From assembly GCF_016921115.1 (NCBI RefSeq), contig NZ_JAFFZS010000005.1, positions 186,001 through 250,000 of the forward strand: a stretch of 64,000 nucleotides of DNA, written 5' to 3'. Positions 1 to 9,888 of the stretch are shown piece after piece (position 1 is the first letter of the stretch; each line of letters begins with the position of its first letter). The translations under genes were made by a program, and so were the position numbers. Source of the stretch: Streptomyces actuosus (lineage in GTDB: Bacteria; Actinomycetota; Actinomycetes; Streptomycetales; Streptomycetaceae). The notes beneath the pieces are model-generated. The model had not been told where the DNA came from and searched no databases. It worked only from the letters and a program-made list of their open reading frames with translations.

Positions 1-2
1 AC

Positions 3-2000
3 GTGCGGGTCGATCCGCTCGCCGTTCTCGCCGGCACGGCCGGGTACGACGACCCCGAGCGCTGGTGGGAGGACGTCGTCGAGCACCGGGGCGCGAAGGG
101 GGGCGACGCGTTCGCCCCGTTCGCGGCCCTGGAGGAGGCCATGGCCATGCTGCGGGAGGCGTACGGCGGCGGGGGACAGGACCGGGACCTCGTGCGGGAG
201 GCCCACATGCGGCTCCAGCTGCGTGCCGCCCGCCGCGAGACCGGCGACGACGTGGCCGTGGTCTGCGGTGCCTGGCACGTGCCCGCCCTGCGGAGGAAGC
301 CCGCCGTCGCCGCCGACCGGGCGCTGCTGAAGGGGCTGCCGAAGGTCAGGGCGGACCTGACCTGGGTGCCGTGGACACACCGCAGACTGGCCCGGGGTGG
401 TGGGTACGGCGCGGGCATCGAGGCACCGGGCTGGTACGGACACCTCTTCGCCGCCCCCGACCGGCCGGTCGAGCGGTGGCTGACGAGGGTGGCGGGACTG
501 CTGCGGGAGGAGGACCGGATCGTCTCGCCCGCGCACGTCATCGAAGCGGTGCGGCTGGCGGACACCCTCGCCGCGCTGCGCGGGCGGCCCCTGCCCGGGC
601 TGCGAGAGACCACCGACGCCGCGCGGGCGGTGATGTGCGACGGCTCGGACGTCCCGCTCGCCCTGGTGCGCGACCGGCTCGTGGTCGGCGAGGCCCTGGG
701 CGAGGTGCCGCGGACGGCCCCGGCGGTGCCGCTCCAGCGGGACCTCGACCGCCTCCAACGGCGGCTGCGGCTCAGACCCGAGGCCGAGGACCGGGAGCTG
801 GAGCTCGACCTGCGCAAGGACATCGACGCCGAGCGCAGCAGGCTGCTGCACCGGTTGCGGCTGCTGGGCGTCGACTGGGGCGAGCCGGCCGCCTCACGCG
901 TCGGCACGGGCACGTTCCGGGAGACCTGGCGGCTGCGCTGGGAGCCGGAGCTGGCGGTCCGCGTCGCCGAGGCGGGCGTGTGGGGGACGACCGTGATCGC
1001 CGCCGCGAACGGCAGGGCGGAGGCGGACGCTGCGGCCGCGCAGGCCCTGGCGGAGGTCACCGCGCTGGCCGAGCGCTGCTTGCAGGCCGGTCTGACGGAG
1101 GCGCTGTCCGCGGTGATGCGGGCACTCGCCGACCGGGCCGCGCTCGAGGCGGACGTCGGCCGCCTCGCCCAGGCCCTGCCCGCCCTGGTCCGCTCCCTGC
1201 GCTACGGCGACGTGCGCGGCACCGACACTGGAGCGCTGGCCGAGGTCGCCGCGGGTCTGGCCGACCGGGTCTTCGTCGGCCTGCCCCCGGCCTGCGCCGC
1301 CCTCGCCCCGGACGCCGCCGACGAGATGCGGCGCCGGCTGGACGCGGTGCACGGGGCAGTGGGGCTGCTCGCGGACGTCACGGACGTCCCCGCCGGCCGG
1401 GCGGCCCCCGCGGCACGGCGCGGCGACGGTCTGCGGCCCCGCTGGCAGGAAGTGCTGCGCGTGCTGTCCGCACGGGACGCGGTGCCCGGCCAGGTCCGCG
1501 GGCGCGCCGTGCGGCTGCTGCTGGACGACGGGCGCATGGGACAGGACGAGGCGGCCCGGCTGATGGGGCTCGCCCTGTCGCCGGGGACGCCGCCGCAGGA
1601 CGCCGCCGCCTGGATCGAGGGGTTCGTCGGCGGCGGAGGCGGCGGGATGCTCCTCGTGCACGACGAGCGGCTGCTCTCCCTGGTGGACGGCTGGCTCACC
1701 GGAGTGCCCGCGCAGGCGTTCACCGACGTACTGCCGCTGCTGCGGAGGACGTTCGCGGCGTACGAACCGGGGGTGCGCCGCACCCTGGGCGAACTGGTCC
1801 GACGCGGACCGGAGCGGCGCCCCGGCGCGGGACCCGCGGCCCGGACCGGCCTGCCGGGCTTCGCGGCCGGCCTCGACGACGAGCGCGCGGATGCCGTGGT
1901 GCCGGTGGCCCGGCTGCTGCTGGGCCTGGACGGCGCACCGGACGCCGCGGACGGGGATCGGGACGACAGCGACACCGGCCTGGTGGGGGTGGGGACATGA
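3..2000 (+). CDS. DUF5682 family protein, 3' part (5' end outside window)
   Basis: The frame is open from the first base, so the gene starts upstream and 665 residues are visible. The protein matches my memory of the DUF5682 family: a large, Arg/Leu-rich cytoplasmic protein with a CGAWH motif near residue 87 and long helical stretches. The biochemical role is unknown. Genes of this family usually sit with a MoxR-type AAA ATPase, a DUF5691 protein and a VWA protein, which suggests a chaperone-like ATPase module. Here the stop codon overlaps the ATG of the VWA gene by four bases (ATGA), so the two are probably translationally coupled. Family assignment rests on sequence style and neighbour, not on a database search. 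Confidence 0.7.
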   Translation: MRVDPLAVLAGTAGYDDPERWWEDVVEHRGAKGGDAFAPFAALEEAMAMLREAYGGGGQDRDLVREAHMRLQLRAARRETGDDVAVVCGAWHVPALRRKPAVAADRALLKGLPKVRADLTWVPWTHRRLARGGGYGAGIEAPGWYGHLFAAPDRPVERWLTRVAGLLREEDRIVSPAHVIEAVRLADTLAALRGRPLPGLRETTDAARAVMCDGSDVPLALVRDRLVVGEALGEVPRTAPAVPLQRDLDRLQRRLRLRPEAEDRELELDLRKDIDAERSRLLHRLRLLGVDWGEPAASRVGTGTFRETWRLRWEPELAVRVAEAGVWGTTVIAAANGRAEADAAAAQALAEVTALAERCLQAGLTEALSAVMRALADRAALEADVGRLAQALPALVRSLRYGDVRGTDTGALAEVAAGLADRVFVGLPPACAALAPDAADEMRRRLDAVHGAVGLLADVTDVPAGRAAPAARRGDGLRPRWQEVLRVLSARDAVPGQVRGRAVRLLLDDGRMGQDEAARLMGLALSPGTPPQDAAAWIEGFVGGGGGGMLLVHDERLLSLVDGWLTGVPAQAFTDVLPLLRRTFAAYEPGVRRTLGELVRRGPERRPGAGPAARTGLPGFAAGLDDERADAVVPVARLLLGLDGAPDAADGDRDDSDTGLVGVGT

Positions 2001-3160
2001 CGGCCGAGGCGAACGACCCGGCGCAGGAGCGCCTGCGGCGCTGGCGGCTGGTGCTCGGCGGCGACGCGGCGGACGGCACCGGACACGCCCTGTCGGGCAG
2101 GGACAGGGCCCTGGACGGCACACTGGCCGCCCTCTACGGCAAGGAGGACGGCCCCCGGACGGGCGGGGACCGCTCCGCCGGACTGGGTGCCTCGGCACCG
2201 TCCGTGGCCCGCTGGCTCGGGGACATCCGCACCTACTTCCCCTCCTCCGTGGTGCAGGTCATGCAGCGCGACGCCATCGACCGGCTCGGACTGGCGGCAC
2301 TGCTGCTGGAACCGGAGATGCTCCAGGCCGTGGAGGCGGACGTGCACCTGGTGGGCACGCTGCTGTCGCTGAACAAGGCGATGCCGGAGACGACGAGGGA
2401 GACGGCACGGGCCGTCGTGCGCAAGGTCGTCGAGGACCTGGAGAAGCGGCTCGCGACCCGGACCCGGGCCACGCTGACCGGTGCCCTCGACCGCGGCGCG
2501 CGCGTCAGCCGTCCCCGCCACCGCGACATCGACTGGAACCGCACCGTCGCGGCCAACCTCAAGCACTATCTGCCCGAGCACCGCACGGTCGTACCGGAGC
2601 GGCTCATCGGGTACGGGCGGGCCGCCCGGTCCGCCGAGAAGGACATCGTGCTCTGCATCGACCAGTCCGGTTCGATGGCGGCGTCCGTCGTCCACGCCTC
2701 CGTCTTCGGGGCTGTGCTGGCCTCGATGCGGTCGATCAGCACGCGTCTCGTCGTCTTCGACACCGCCGTCGTCGACCTCACCGACCAGCTCGACGACCCG
2801 GTGGACGTGCTCTTCGGCACCCGGCTGGGCGGTGGCACCGACATCAACCGCGCCCTCGCCTACTGTCAGGCGCAGATCACCCGGCCCGCGGAGACGGTGG
2901 TCGTACTGATCAGCGACCTCTACGAGGGCGGTATCCGCGACGAGATGCTCAAGCGGGTCGCCGCGATGAAGGCGTCGGGGGTGCAGTTCGTGGCGCTGCT
3001 CGCGCTGTCGGACGAGGGAACGCCGGCGTACGACCGTGAGCATGCCGCCGCGCTCGCCGCGCTGGGCGCACCGGCGTTCGCCTGCACACCCGACCTGTTC
3101 CCGGAGGTGATGGCGGCAGCGATGGAGAAGCGCCCCCTGCCGGTGCCGGACGGCTCCTGA
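1997..3160 (+). CDS. VWA domain-containing protein (MoxR-associated type)
   Basis: A 387-residue cytoplasmic protein. The C-terminal half is a von Willebrand factor A domain with a full metal-ion-dependent adhesion site: DQSGSM near residue 222, GGTDIN near 280 and SDLYEGG near 305. The N-terminal half is helical and of unknown function. VWA proteins of this kind pair with MoxR ATPases and are thought to bind substrate proteins through the metal site. The ATG at 1997 is chosen because it overlaps the stop of the DUF5682 gene as ATGA and because the first codons (MTAEANDPAQ) read as normal coding sequence. A weak hairpin follows at 3184-3206. Confidence 0.85.
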   Translation: MTAEANDPAQERLRRWRLVLGGDAADGTGHALSGRDRALDGTLAALYGKEDGPRTGGDRSAGLGASAPSVARWLGDIRTYFPSSVVQVMQRDAIDRLGLAALLLEPEMLQAVEADVHLVGTLLSLNKAMPETTRETARAVVRKVVEDLEKRLATRTRATLTGALDRGARVSRPRHRDIDWNRTVAANLKHYLPEHRTVVPERLIGYGRAARSAEKDIVLCIDQSGSMAASVVHASVFGAVLASMRSISTRLVVFDTAVVDLTDQLDDPVDVLFGTRLGGGTDINRALAYCQAQITRPAETVVVLISDLYEGGIRDEMLKRVAAMKASGVQFVALLALSDEGTPAYDREHAAALAALGAPAFACTPDLFPEVMAAAMEKRPLPVPDGS

Positions 3161-3423
3161 CGCGGCAGAAGGCCACCGGGCGACCGCTGGGACGGCCCAC
3201 CAGCGGCGACGGGCGAGGGGCGAAGGCGACAAGTGGCGGGCAGCGGGGGGCGGTTGGCGACCGGTGGCCGGATGCGGTGGGGCCACCGACTGCAAATCGG
3301 ACATGAGTACCCATCGGTAACACAGGGCTTGCGCAACCTCCGGCCTCCCGTGCGACGATCGACGCCCCGGTCCGCGGCTCGGACCGGCGTCCCGTTCCAG
3401 CGCACGTCCCCGAGGGTGCCGCG

Positions 3424-3510
3424 ATGCCCCGTCGGTCGTCCGCGGTGCCGTCCCACCGGGCGCGGCGCCCCGCGCCCTTCCGGCGGCTGCCGCGGTACGG
3501 CGCGACGGCT
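3424..3510 (+). pseudogene. Start of a lost gene (good RBS and about 28 normal codons)
   Basis: An ATG at 3424 has a GAGGG ribosome site at 3412-3416 with ideal spacing. Of the next 27 codons, 26 end in G or C, as in real genes of this genome. The reading then passes into codons such as GCT, GTT, CGA and AGG, with short repeats, and no domain appears. I read this as the 5' end of a gene whose body has been deleted or scrambled. The peptide is basic (MPRRSSAVPSHRARRP) and could be the n-region of an exported protein. Function unknown. Confidence 0.35.
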
Positions 3511-4028
3511 GTTCGATCGCTCGGGTCGTCCAGGTCGTCCAGGCCGTGCGGACCGTCAGGAGGCACCGGCAGGTCGATGTGCCCACTCCGACCGGCGGCT
3601 ACGACAGGACCGGCGGCCGTACGGCCCCGGGCACACCGAGCTGGTCCCGGCCGCGCCCTCCCCTCGGGCAGGTCCGCCCCGACCGACCGCCCCGGGCTGC
3701 CCCTCCGCCCGGTCCGGCGGATCAGGCAAGTCCGGCAGATCCGGTACTGCCGGTACAGGCGGGGCGGTACAGGCGGTACGGCCGGTACCGGCCGTACGGG
3801 CGAGGCGAGCACCACCGCGGTTCCGGCACCACCAGCGGTTCGGGCCGTGGTGGCGGTACCGCATCAGACGCCGCGGGGGCCGGCGGACCCGGACGGCCGA
3901 AATCCGTCGGCTGCGTCCGGAACGCCGGCCGGTCCCTCGCGGAGAGCGGCCGGGCGGTCCCCGTCGGGGTGGGGTCCGCCCGGTCCGGGCCCGCGGCGGC
4001 ACGCTGCCGCCGCGGGCCGTGCGCGAAG

Positions 4029-4060
4029 GCCTCACCGGGCCCACCCCAGCCCGGTGAGGC
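4029..4060. terminator. Hairpin, 12-bp stems
   Basis: GCCTCACCGGGC at 4029-4040 pairs perfectly with GCCCGGTGAGGC at 4049-4060, leaving an 8-base loop. A second GC hairpin lies at 3998-4016. No T-run follows, as is usual in Streptomyces. It probably insulates sucC from upstream transcription. Confidence 0.55.
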
Positions 4061-4110
4061 CCTGCTCAGACGGCACGCGGTGTCGCGTCGCCGCGCCGTG
4101 CGCGGCATCA

Positions 4111-4126
4111 TGTGACAGGTATCACC
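4111..4126. promoter_or_regulatory. Crp-like palindrome upstream of sucC
   Basis: TGTGACAGGTATCACC fits the TGTGA-N6-TCACA pattern of Crp/FNR-family sites, with only the last base off. It lies about 185 bases before sucC and just upstream of the candidate promoter. A second short palindrome, CTCACGTGTGAG, follows at 4129-4140. Streptomyces do carry a Crp protein; that it binds here is inference. Confidence 0.35.
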
Positions 4127-4146
4127 GCTCACGTGTGAGATGCGAT

Positions 4147-4176
4147 TTAGAGACGTCCGCCCGGCGGCGATAACCT
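4147..4176 (+). promoter_or_regulatory. Candidate sucC promoter
   Basis: TTAGAG (4147-4152) and TAACCT (4171-4176) are separated by 18 bases in the correct direction. The match to the HrdB consensus is weak. The predicted leader would be about 125 bases. Confidence 0.25.
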
Positions 4177-4308
4177 GCGAGACGGACATGCCGCGCGCTC
4201 GGACACCGTGTGCGCTTCCCTTGTGACACAGAGCGGACGTCACGTTGCCCTTCGCGGCACGCCCACGCATCCAACGAACCGCGAGATCACTGATAGGGAC
4301 GGAAGCGC

Positions 4309-5490
4309 GTGGACCTGTTCGAGTACCAGGCGAGGGACCTCTTCGCCAAGCACGATGTACCGGTGCTGGCCGGTGAAGTCATCGACACGCCTGAGGCGGC
4401 GCGCGAGATCACGGAGCGTCTGGGCGGCAAGTCCGTCGTCAAGGCGCAGGTGAAGGTCGGTGGTCGTGGCAAGGCCGGCGGCGTGAAGCTCGCCGCCACC
4501 CCGGACGAGGCCGTCGCCCGTGCGACGGACATCCTCGGCATGGACATCAAGGGCCACACGGTCCACAAGGTCATGATCGCCGAGACCGCTCCGGAGATCG
4601 TCGAGGAGTACTACGTCTCCTTCCTCCTCGACCGCGCCAACCGCACCTTCCTCTCCATCGCCTCCGTCGAGGGCGGCGTGGAGATCGAGGAGGTGGCCGC
4701 CACCCGCCCGGACGCCGTCGCCAAGACCCCGATCGACCCGATCGACGGTGTGGACGAGGCCAAGGCCCGCGAGATCGTCGCCGCCGCCAAGTTCCCGGCC
4801 GAGGTCGCCGACAAGGTCGCCAACGTCCTGGTCCGGCTGTGGGACACCTTCATCAAGGAGGACGCCCTCCTGGTCGAGGTGAACCCGCTGGCCAAGGTCG
4901 CGTCCGGTGAGGTCCTCGCCCTCGACGGCAAGGTGTCCCTCGACGACAACGCCGAGTTCCGCCACCCGGAGTTCGAGGAGCTGCACGACAAGGCCGCCGC
5001 CAACCCGCTCGAGGCGGCCGCCAAGGCCAAGGGCCTGAACTACGTGAAGCTCGACGGCGAGGTCGGCATCATCGGCAACGGCGCCGGCCTGGTCATGTCG
5101 ACCCTGGACGTCGTCGCCTACGCAGGTGAGAACCACAAGGGCGTCAAGCCCGCCAACTTCCTCGACATCGGCGGCGGTGCCTCCGCCGAGGTCATGGCGA
5201 ACGGCCTGGAGATCATCCTGGGCGACCCGGACGTGAAGTCCGTCTTCGTCAACGTCTTCGGCGGCATCACCGCCTGCGACGCCGTCGCCAACGGCATCGT
5301 GCAGGCCCTGGAGCTCCTGGAGAGCAAGGGCGAAGAGGTCACCAAGCCGCTGGTCGTCCGTCTCGACGGCAACAACGCCGAGCTGGGCCGCACGATCCTC
5401 GACGACCGCAACCACCCGCTGGTGCAGCGTGTGGACACCATGGACGGCGCGGCCGACAAGGCCGCCGAGCTGGCTGCTGCCGCGAAGTAA
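4309..5490 (+). CDS. sucC: Succinyl-CoA synthetase, beta subunit
   Basis: The 393-residue beta subunit of the TCA-cycle enzyme that interconverts succinyl-CoA and succinate with formation of a nucleoside triphosphate. An ATP-grasp domain fills the first 230 residues ([10 protein letters not shown] nucleotide region; EVNPLA metal-binding motif). A CoA-ligase domain follows, with [12 protein letters not shown] and [12 protein letters not shown]. The length is that of the family. The GTG at 4309 is preceded by GGGACGGAAG at good spacing, and the protein begins [12 protein letters not shown] as expected. sucD follows after 21 bases, so the pair forms one operon. A Crp-like palindrome lies upstream. 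Confidence 0.97.
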   Translation: MDLFEYQARDLFAKHDVPVLAGEVIDTPEAAREITERLGGKSVVKAQVKVGGRGKAGGVKLAATPDEAVARATDILGMDIKGHTVHKVMIAETAPEIVEEYYVSFLLDRANRTFLSIASVEGGVEIEEVAATRPDAVAKTPIDPIDGVDEAKAREIVAAAKFPAEVADKVANVLVRLWDTFIKEDALLVEVNPLAKVASGEVLALDGKVSLDDNAEFRHPEFEELHDKAAANPLEAAAKAKGLNYVKLDGEVGIIGNGAGLVMSTLDVVAYAGENHKGVKPANFLDIGGGASAEVMANGLEIILGDPDVKSVFVNVFGGITACDAVANGIVQALELLESKGEEVTKPLVVRLDGNNAELGRTILDDRNHPLVQRVDTMDGAADKAAELAAAAK

Positions 5491-5511
5491 GGGACGAGGT
5501 CACACACAACC

Positions 5512-6396
5512 ATGGCTATCTTCCTCACCAAGGAATCCAAGGTCATCGTCCAGGGCATGACCGGCTCGGAGGGTCAGAAGCACACCCGCCGCATGCTGGC
5601 GTCCGGCACCAACATCGTCGGTGGCGTGAACCCGCGCAAGGCGGGCCAGACCGTCGACTTCGACGGCAACGAGGTACCGGTCTTCGGCACCGTCGCGGAG
5701 GCCATCGAGAAGACCGGCGCCGACGTCTCGGTCATCTTCGTCCCGGAGAAGTTCACCAAGGACGCGGTCGTCGAGGCCATCGACGCCGAGATCCCGCTGG
5801 CCGTCGTGATCACCGAGGGCATCGCGGTGCACGACACGGCGTACTTCTGGGCCTACGCCGGCAAGAAGGGCGGCAAGACCCGCATCGTCGGCCCGAACTG
5901 CCCCGGCCTGATCACCCCCGGTCAGTCGAACGCCGGCATCATCCCGGCCGACATCACCAAGCCGGGCCGCATCGGCCTGGTCTCGAAGTCCGGCACGCTG
6001 ACGTACCAGATGATGTACGAGCTGCGTGACATCGGCTTCTCCACCTGTGTCGGCATCGGCGGTGACCCGATCATCGGCACCACCCACATCGACGCGCTGA
6101 AGGCGTTCCAGGACGACCCCGACACCGACCTGATCGTCATGATCGGCGAGATCGGCGGCGACGCCGAGGAGCGGGCCGCGGCCTTCATCAAGGAGAACGT
6201 GACCAAGCCGGTCGTCGGCTACGTCGCGGGCTTCACCGCGCCGGAGGGCAAGACCATGGGTCACGCCGGTGCGATCGTGTCCGGCTCGTCCGGCACCGCG
6301 CAGGCGAAGAAGGAGGCCCTGGAGGCCGCCGGCGTCAAGGTGGGCAAGACCCCGACCGAGACGGCGAAGCTGGCCCGCGAGATCCTGGCCGGCTGA
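5512..6396 (+). CDS. sucD: Succinyl-CoA synthetase, alpha subunit
   Basis: The 294-residue alpha subunit. The N-terminal Rossmann fold binds CoA ([18 protein letters not shown], about residues 12-29). The C-terminal ligase domain carries the phosphorylated histidine in GHAGAIVSG near residue 250. It works as a heterodimer or heterotetramer with SucC in the cytoplasm. GGGACGAGG lies before the ATG. A very strong terminator hairpin (6422-6463) follows the stop, so the operon is just sucCD. Confidence 0.97.
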   Translation: MAIFLTKESKVIVQGMTGSEGQKHTRRMLASGTNIVGGVNPRKAGQTVDFDGNEVPVFGTVAEAIEKTGADVSVIFVPEKFTKDAVVEAIDAEIPLAVVITEGIAVHDTAYFWAYAGKKGGKTRIVGPNCPGLITPGQSNAGIIPADITKPGRIGLVSKSGTLTYQMMYELRDIGFSTCVGIGGDPIIGTTHIDALKAFQDDPDTDLIVMIGEIGGDAEERAAAFIKENVTKPVVGYVAGFTAPEGKTMGHAGAIVSGSSGTAQAKKEALEAAGVKVGKTPTETAKLAREILAG

Positions 6397-6862
6397 CGTC
6401 GCCGCCGACGTCCCGGCAATCGCCGGTGGGCCCGTTCCCCGCAGTGGGGGCGGGCCCACCGGCGTTCTCACGCGAGCCGATGCCGGGCGGAACGCCGGCC
6501 GCCGGGCGTCAGATGCCGGATGCCGCGCGTGGGACGGCGGCCGGCCGCCGGACGTCAGGTGTCCGGCGCCGGGCGCCGCGTGCCAGATGCCGGATGTCAC
6601 GCCTCACGCGTCCGCCCGGCACCCGGAGCCGAGCCGCCCCCGGGCGTGCGGCGAGCGCACGGGATCCCCGGCTCGCTGGTGCCGCGACAGGCGACGTTCG
6701 CCCCGTCGCGACGCCCGGCACGCACGCTCGCAGCACCGGACGAAAGCCCGAGTACACCCCGTACGAGGGCTTCCGGCCGGCACACCGGGAGCACGCACCG
6801 GACGCCGCTCCTCGACGGGCGAACGTCGCCCGCCGCGTCCCCAACCTCACAGGGCAATACAA
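6397..6862. other. Intergenic region after sucD with degenerate direct repeats
   Basis: After the terminator, 6496-6600 holds two diverged copies of a roughly 45-base unit. Each begins with CCGGCCGCCGG(G/A)CGTCAG (about 6497 and 6541). The 13-mer CAGATGCCGGATG occurs at 6510-6522 and 6584-6596. I see no gene in 6600-6862. Confidence 0.5.
6422..6463 (+). terminator. sucCD terminator hairpin
   Basis: GCCGGTGGGCCCG (6422-6434) pairs perfectly with CGGGCCCACCGGC (6451-6463). An inner CCCC/GGGG extends the stem. It starts 26 bases after the sucD stop. Confidence 0.85.
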
Positions 6863-8164
6863 CTAGCGCGACTCGGGGACCAGGCGCTGAGGGCCGTTGG
6901 CCGTCTCCGACTCGAGCTTGGCCCGCAGGGATCTCTCCTTTGCCGACAGCGGCCCCGGTGCCGACCTGGGGGGTACGCCCCGGACGGCCTCCCCGGGCGG
7001 CACCGGCGGCACGTACCGGGTGGGGGCCGTGTGCAGCGTCAGGGCGGTGGCGCTCATGATCGCGACGGTGAAGGCGATCGCCGCCCGGGTCCAGAGGCGG
7101 GCCCGGCGTTCCCCGTCGCTGCGGACGGCCCGCGGTTCGGCCGCGCGCAGCCGTTCGGCGGAGGCCAGCGCCGTCAGTCGCCGGTGGATCTCGGCGGGGT
7201 CGGTCAGGTCCGGCAGGCACGCGGCGACCTCCTCGCGCGCGTGCAGCAGGCGGTGGGCCGCCGCCCGGCTGCTGGCCTCCGTCTCCGCCGCCGTCTCCGG
7301 CAGGCCGAGGCCGACACCGTCGTGCAGCAGCAGCGTGCGCCGGTACGACGGCGGCAGGGCGAGGAGCGTCGCCAGCAGAGTGCGGTCGGCCGGGGCCGCC
7401 GGTGGCGGCTCGGGGTGCCGGTAGCGGGGGCGGAACCGGTGCCAGGGGGAGAGCGCGTACTCGTACGCCGCCGCCCGCACCCAGCCGGCCGGGTCGCGGT
7501 CGCGGGCCACCTCCGGCCAGCGGTGCCAGGCGAGCTGGAAGGCCCGCTCCACGGACTCCCGGGCCAGCTCGCGCCGCCCGGTCAGCAGGTAGGTCTGCCG
7601 GACCAGGGCGGGGGAGCAGAAGCCGTAGAGGGCGTCGAACGCCTGAGCGGGCGTCAGGCCGGATTCTTCCGCCCTCCCCGCCGCCGGGGTACCGGGCCCT
7701 GCGGCCCGTTCCGCGGGCGGCGCGAGGGTTCCGGCGGCCCGCTCCGCCGCCGGTGCGAGGGGCTCGGCTCCGCCGGTCCGGTCGGCCGTCCCGGCGAGGG
7801 CTGCGGTTCCCGCGGTCCGCTCCGGCGCCTGCGCGGGAGCGGCGGTGGTCCGGTCGCTGCGCTCCGCCGCCCGCGGGGGCGGCTGCGAACGGCCGGTCCG
7901 CTCCGCGCCGGGGGACGCGGCGCCTCCCCGCGCGCCGGTCTGAGGTTCCGTCACCGCGGAGGGCCGCCCGAGTGAGGCGAGCAGTTCCGCGTACGCCTCC
8001 CGCTTGCCGCCCCGCGGTGTCGTACGGCCGGACTCCCACGCGCGCACCGTCTTCCGGGTGACACCCACACGTGCCGCGAGCTGATCCTGCGTCAGCGAGG
8101 CGGCCTCGCGCAGGCGTCGGCGCTCCTCGGGCGGGGGGAGGGAAGTGGCAGGGCTCCGCGTCAC
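6863..8164 (-). CDS. XRE helix-turn-helix protein with sigma-70-like domain and C-terminal membrane segment
   Basis: A 433-residue protein with an unusual layout. Residues about 8-60 are an XRE helix-turn-helix ([20 protein letters not shown]). A Pro/Ala-rich linker follows. Next comes a region like ECF sigma factors: a region 2-like helix pair ([19 protein letters not shown]) and a region 4-like motif ([14 protein letters not shown]). It ends with a transmembrane helix near residue 370 ([16 protein letters not shown]) and a short tail. This suggests a membrane-tethered DNA-binding protein; target and signal are unknown. The GTG at 8162-8164 has an AAGGGG ribosome site. It diverges from the DUF6350 gene across an AT-rich gap. 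Confidence 0.8.
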   Translation of the reverse strand: MTRSPATSLPPPEERRRLREAASLTQDQLAARVGVTRKTVRAWESGRTTPRGGKREAYAELLASLGRPSAVTEPQTGARGGAASPGAERTGRSQPPPRAAERSDRTTAAPAQAPERTAGTAALAGTADRTGGAEPLAPAAERAAGTLAPPAERAAGPGTPAAGRAEESGLTPAQAFDALYGFCSPALVRQTYLLTGRRELARESVERAFQLAWHRWPEVARDRDPAGWVRAAAYEYALSPWHRFRPRYRHPEPPPAAPADRTLLATLLALPPSYRRTLLLHDGVGLGLPETAAETEASSRAAAHRLLHAREEVAACLPDLTDPAEIHRRLTALASAERLRAAEPRAVRSDGERRARLWTRAAIAFTVAIMSATALTLHTAPTRYVPPVPPGEAVRGVPPRSAPGPLSAKERSLRAKLESETANGPQRLVPESR

Positions 8165-8260
8165 TGGGCGCCCCTTCGCACGAAAAAGAACATAAACATA
8201 TATTGAGCGACACAGCGGACGTTCGCCTGTTACGACGGAAAAGCGCGTGTCGTTGGGAGC
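8165..8260. promoter_or_regulatory. Divergent AT-rich promoter region
   Basis: The 96-base gap between two divergent genes contains the most AT-rich stretch nearby (8181-8208, mostly A and T). TTGAGC at 8203-8208 could be a rightward -35 element. I cannot assign -10 boxes with confidence. Confidence 0.3.
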
Positions 8261-9748
8261 ATGGCGGGCGTGATCCAGAAGACCGACCGCCGGCCGCCGT
8301 CGTCGCCCCCGCTCGCCCGGATGCGCGACCGATCTCCCGGACTGGCTGCCAGCCTCCTGGGCGGCGCGGTCGCAGCGGGCCTCGGGCTCGGCGCGTTCGC
8401 GGTGCTCGTGATGGTGCTGTGGATCAGCTCGCCGTACCCCGACGGCGGGCCCGGCGGCGCCCTGCACGTCGCCGCGGCGCTGTGGCTGCTCGCGCACGGG
8501 GTGGAACTGGTCCGCACCGACACCCTCTCCGGCGCCCCGGCTCCCGTCGGTCTCACCCCGCTGCTGCTGCTCGCGGTGCCCGCCTGGCTGGTGCACCGGG
8601 CCGCCCGGGACGCGGTCCACGGCGGCGACGGCGAGCAGTGCGCCTCCGCCCGCACGGCGTGGACGGGCACGACCCTCGGCTACCTCGCCGTCGGCGCCGC
8701 CGCCGCCCTGTACTCCTCCGGCGGCACCCTGCGGCCCGCCGGGCACGGTGCCGGCGCCGCCGGGCTGCCGCTCGTCGCCGTCGTGGCGGCCGGCGCAGGG
8801 GTCTGGACCGCGTACGGCCGTCCGCGCGAGCCCTTCGACAGCCTGCTGGTGCTGCTGCCGGGTCCCCTGCGGCGCCTGGTGATCGGCCCGCGGGCTCGGG
8901 AGCGGATCGAGGCCGCCGGGCGGGCAGCGGCGGCCGGGGCGGCGGTCCTGATCGGGGGCGGGGCCTTGCTGGTGGCGGTCTCCATGGTGTGGCACGGCGG
9001 GACGGCGAGCGGATCCTTCCTCCGCCTGACGGAGGGCTGGTCGGGGCGCTTCGCCGTACTGCTGCTCTGCCTCGCGCTGGTGCCGAACGCGGCGGTGTGG
9101 GGCGCCGCCTACGCCCTCGGCCCCGGCTTCGCCCTCGCCACCGGACACACGGCGGCGCCCCTGGCCTCCGACCCCGCCCCGCTGCTCCCGCCGTTCCCGC
9201 TGCTGGCCGCCGTGCCGGACGTCGGCCCGGGGACGCCGTGGAACTGGGCGGCGGGGGCGGTGCCGCTGATGGCCGGGGCGACCGTGGGGTGGTTCGTGGC
9301 ACGTGCGGAGGCGCTCGGCACGGCACGGGCGGAGGAGGACGGCCGGGAGCGGGCGTGGTCCGGGTCGTGGCGGCACACGGCAGGCGCCGCCGCTCTGGCG
9401 GCCGTGGCCTGCGCGCTCGCGCTGTCCGGATGCGCGGCGCTGGCGGGCGGGCCGCTCGGGGTGGCCGCGCTGGCCCGGTTCGGGCCGGTGTGGTGGCAGG
9501 TGGGCGGGGCGACCGCGGCCTGGACGGCGGGCGTGGCGGTACCGGTGGCCCTGGGGGTACAGGCCTGGCGGCGCCGGGGCGCCGACGGCCCCGCCGGGGA
9601 TGCGGACACGGCGGACGCGGAACCCGGCACGGGCACGGCGACCCGCAAGGACGTGCTGCCCGACGCGTTCGACGAGGACTTCGAGCCGTACGACCTCCTG
9701 CCCCTGGACCCGCCGGACGCGCACCGAGACCGGCCGGACGCGCACTGA
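8261..9748 (+). CDS. DUF6350 family membrane protein (annotated as PerM-like cell division protein in Streptomyces)
   Basis: A 495-residue polytopic membrane protein with about ten hydrophobic segments, the first at residues 28-55 ([20 protein letters not shown]). The acidic cytoplasmic tail ends [14 protein letters not shown]. Streptomyces homologues next to purN are named DUF6350 or PerM; the function is not established. GGGAG at 8255-8259 is only one base from ATG 8261 but ideally spaced for GTG 8270, so the true start may be 8270. The neighbour to the right, 9889-10731, is convergent. Confidence 0.8.
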   Translation: MAGVIQKTDRRPPSSPPLARMRDRSPGLAASLLGGAVAAGLGLGAFAVLVMVLWISSPYPDGGPGGALHVAAALWLLAHGVELVRTDTLSGAPAPVGLTPLLLLAVPAWLVHRAARDAVHGGDGEQCASARTAWTGTTLGYLAVGAAAALYSSGGTLRPAGHGAGAAGLPLVAVVAAGAGVWTAYGRPREPFDSLLVLLPGPLRRLVIGPRARERIEAAGRAAAAGAAVLIGGGALLVAVSMVWHGGTASGSFLRLTEGWSGRFAVLLLCLALVPNAAVWGAAYALGPGFALATGHTAAPLASDPAPLLPPFPLLAAVPDVGPGTPWNWAAGAVPLMAGATVGWFVARAEALGTARAEEDGRERAWSGSWRHTAGAAALAAVACALALSGCAALAGGPLGVAALARFGPVWWQVGGATAAWTAGVAVPVALGVQAWRRRGADGPAGDADTADAEPGTGTATRKDVLPDAFDEDFEPYDLLPLDPPDAHRDRPDAH

Positions 9749-9888
9749 GGCGAACCGGACCAGCGGACGATCACGCAGACCCGCCGGATGCGCACCGGCC
9801 GGATCCCCTTCGTGCGGTGACCGGCGCGCCACCCCGCACGGGAGACCCCGGGCGGGGCGGGAGGCGGCGGTCGCTCCCGCCGGCCGGG

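Larger units (their letters stand above)
3161..4308. other. Intergenic region before sucC, no intact gene
   Basis: About 1.15 kb without a convincing complete gene. It holds a weak hairpin (3184-3206), the start of a lost gene (3424), a stretch rich in GGTAC/CCGGTAC words (about 3725-3800), two strong hairpins (3998-4016 and 4029-4060), a Crp-like palindrome (4111-4126) and the sucC promoter region. Long open frames on both strands here encode only Arg/Pro/Gly-rich sequence with mixed third positions, so I treat them as non-coding. Confidence 0.6.

Noticed and set aside
3161..3420. Cobalamin riboswitch upstream of sucC
   Set aside because: No B12-box and no matching core; only scattered GC-rich hairpins.
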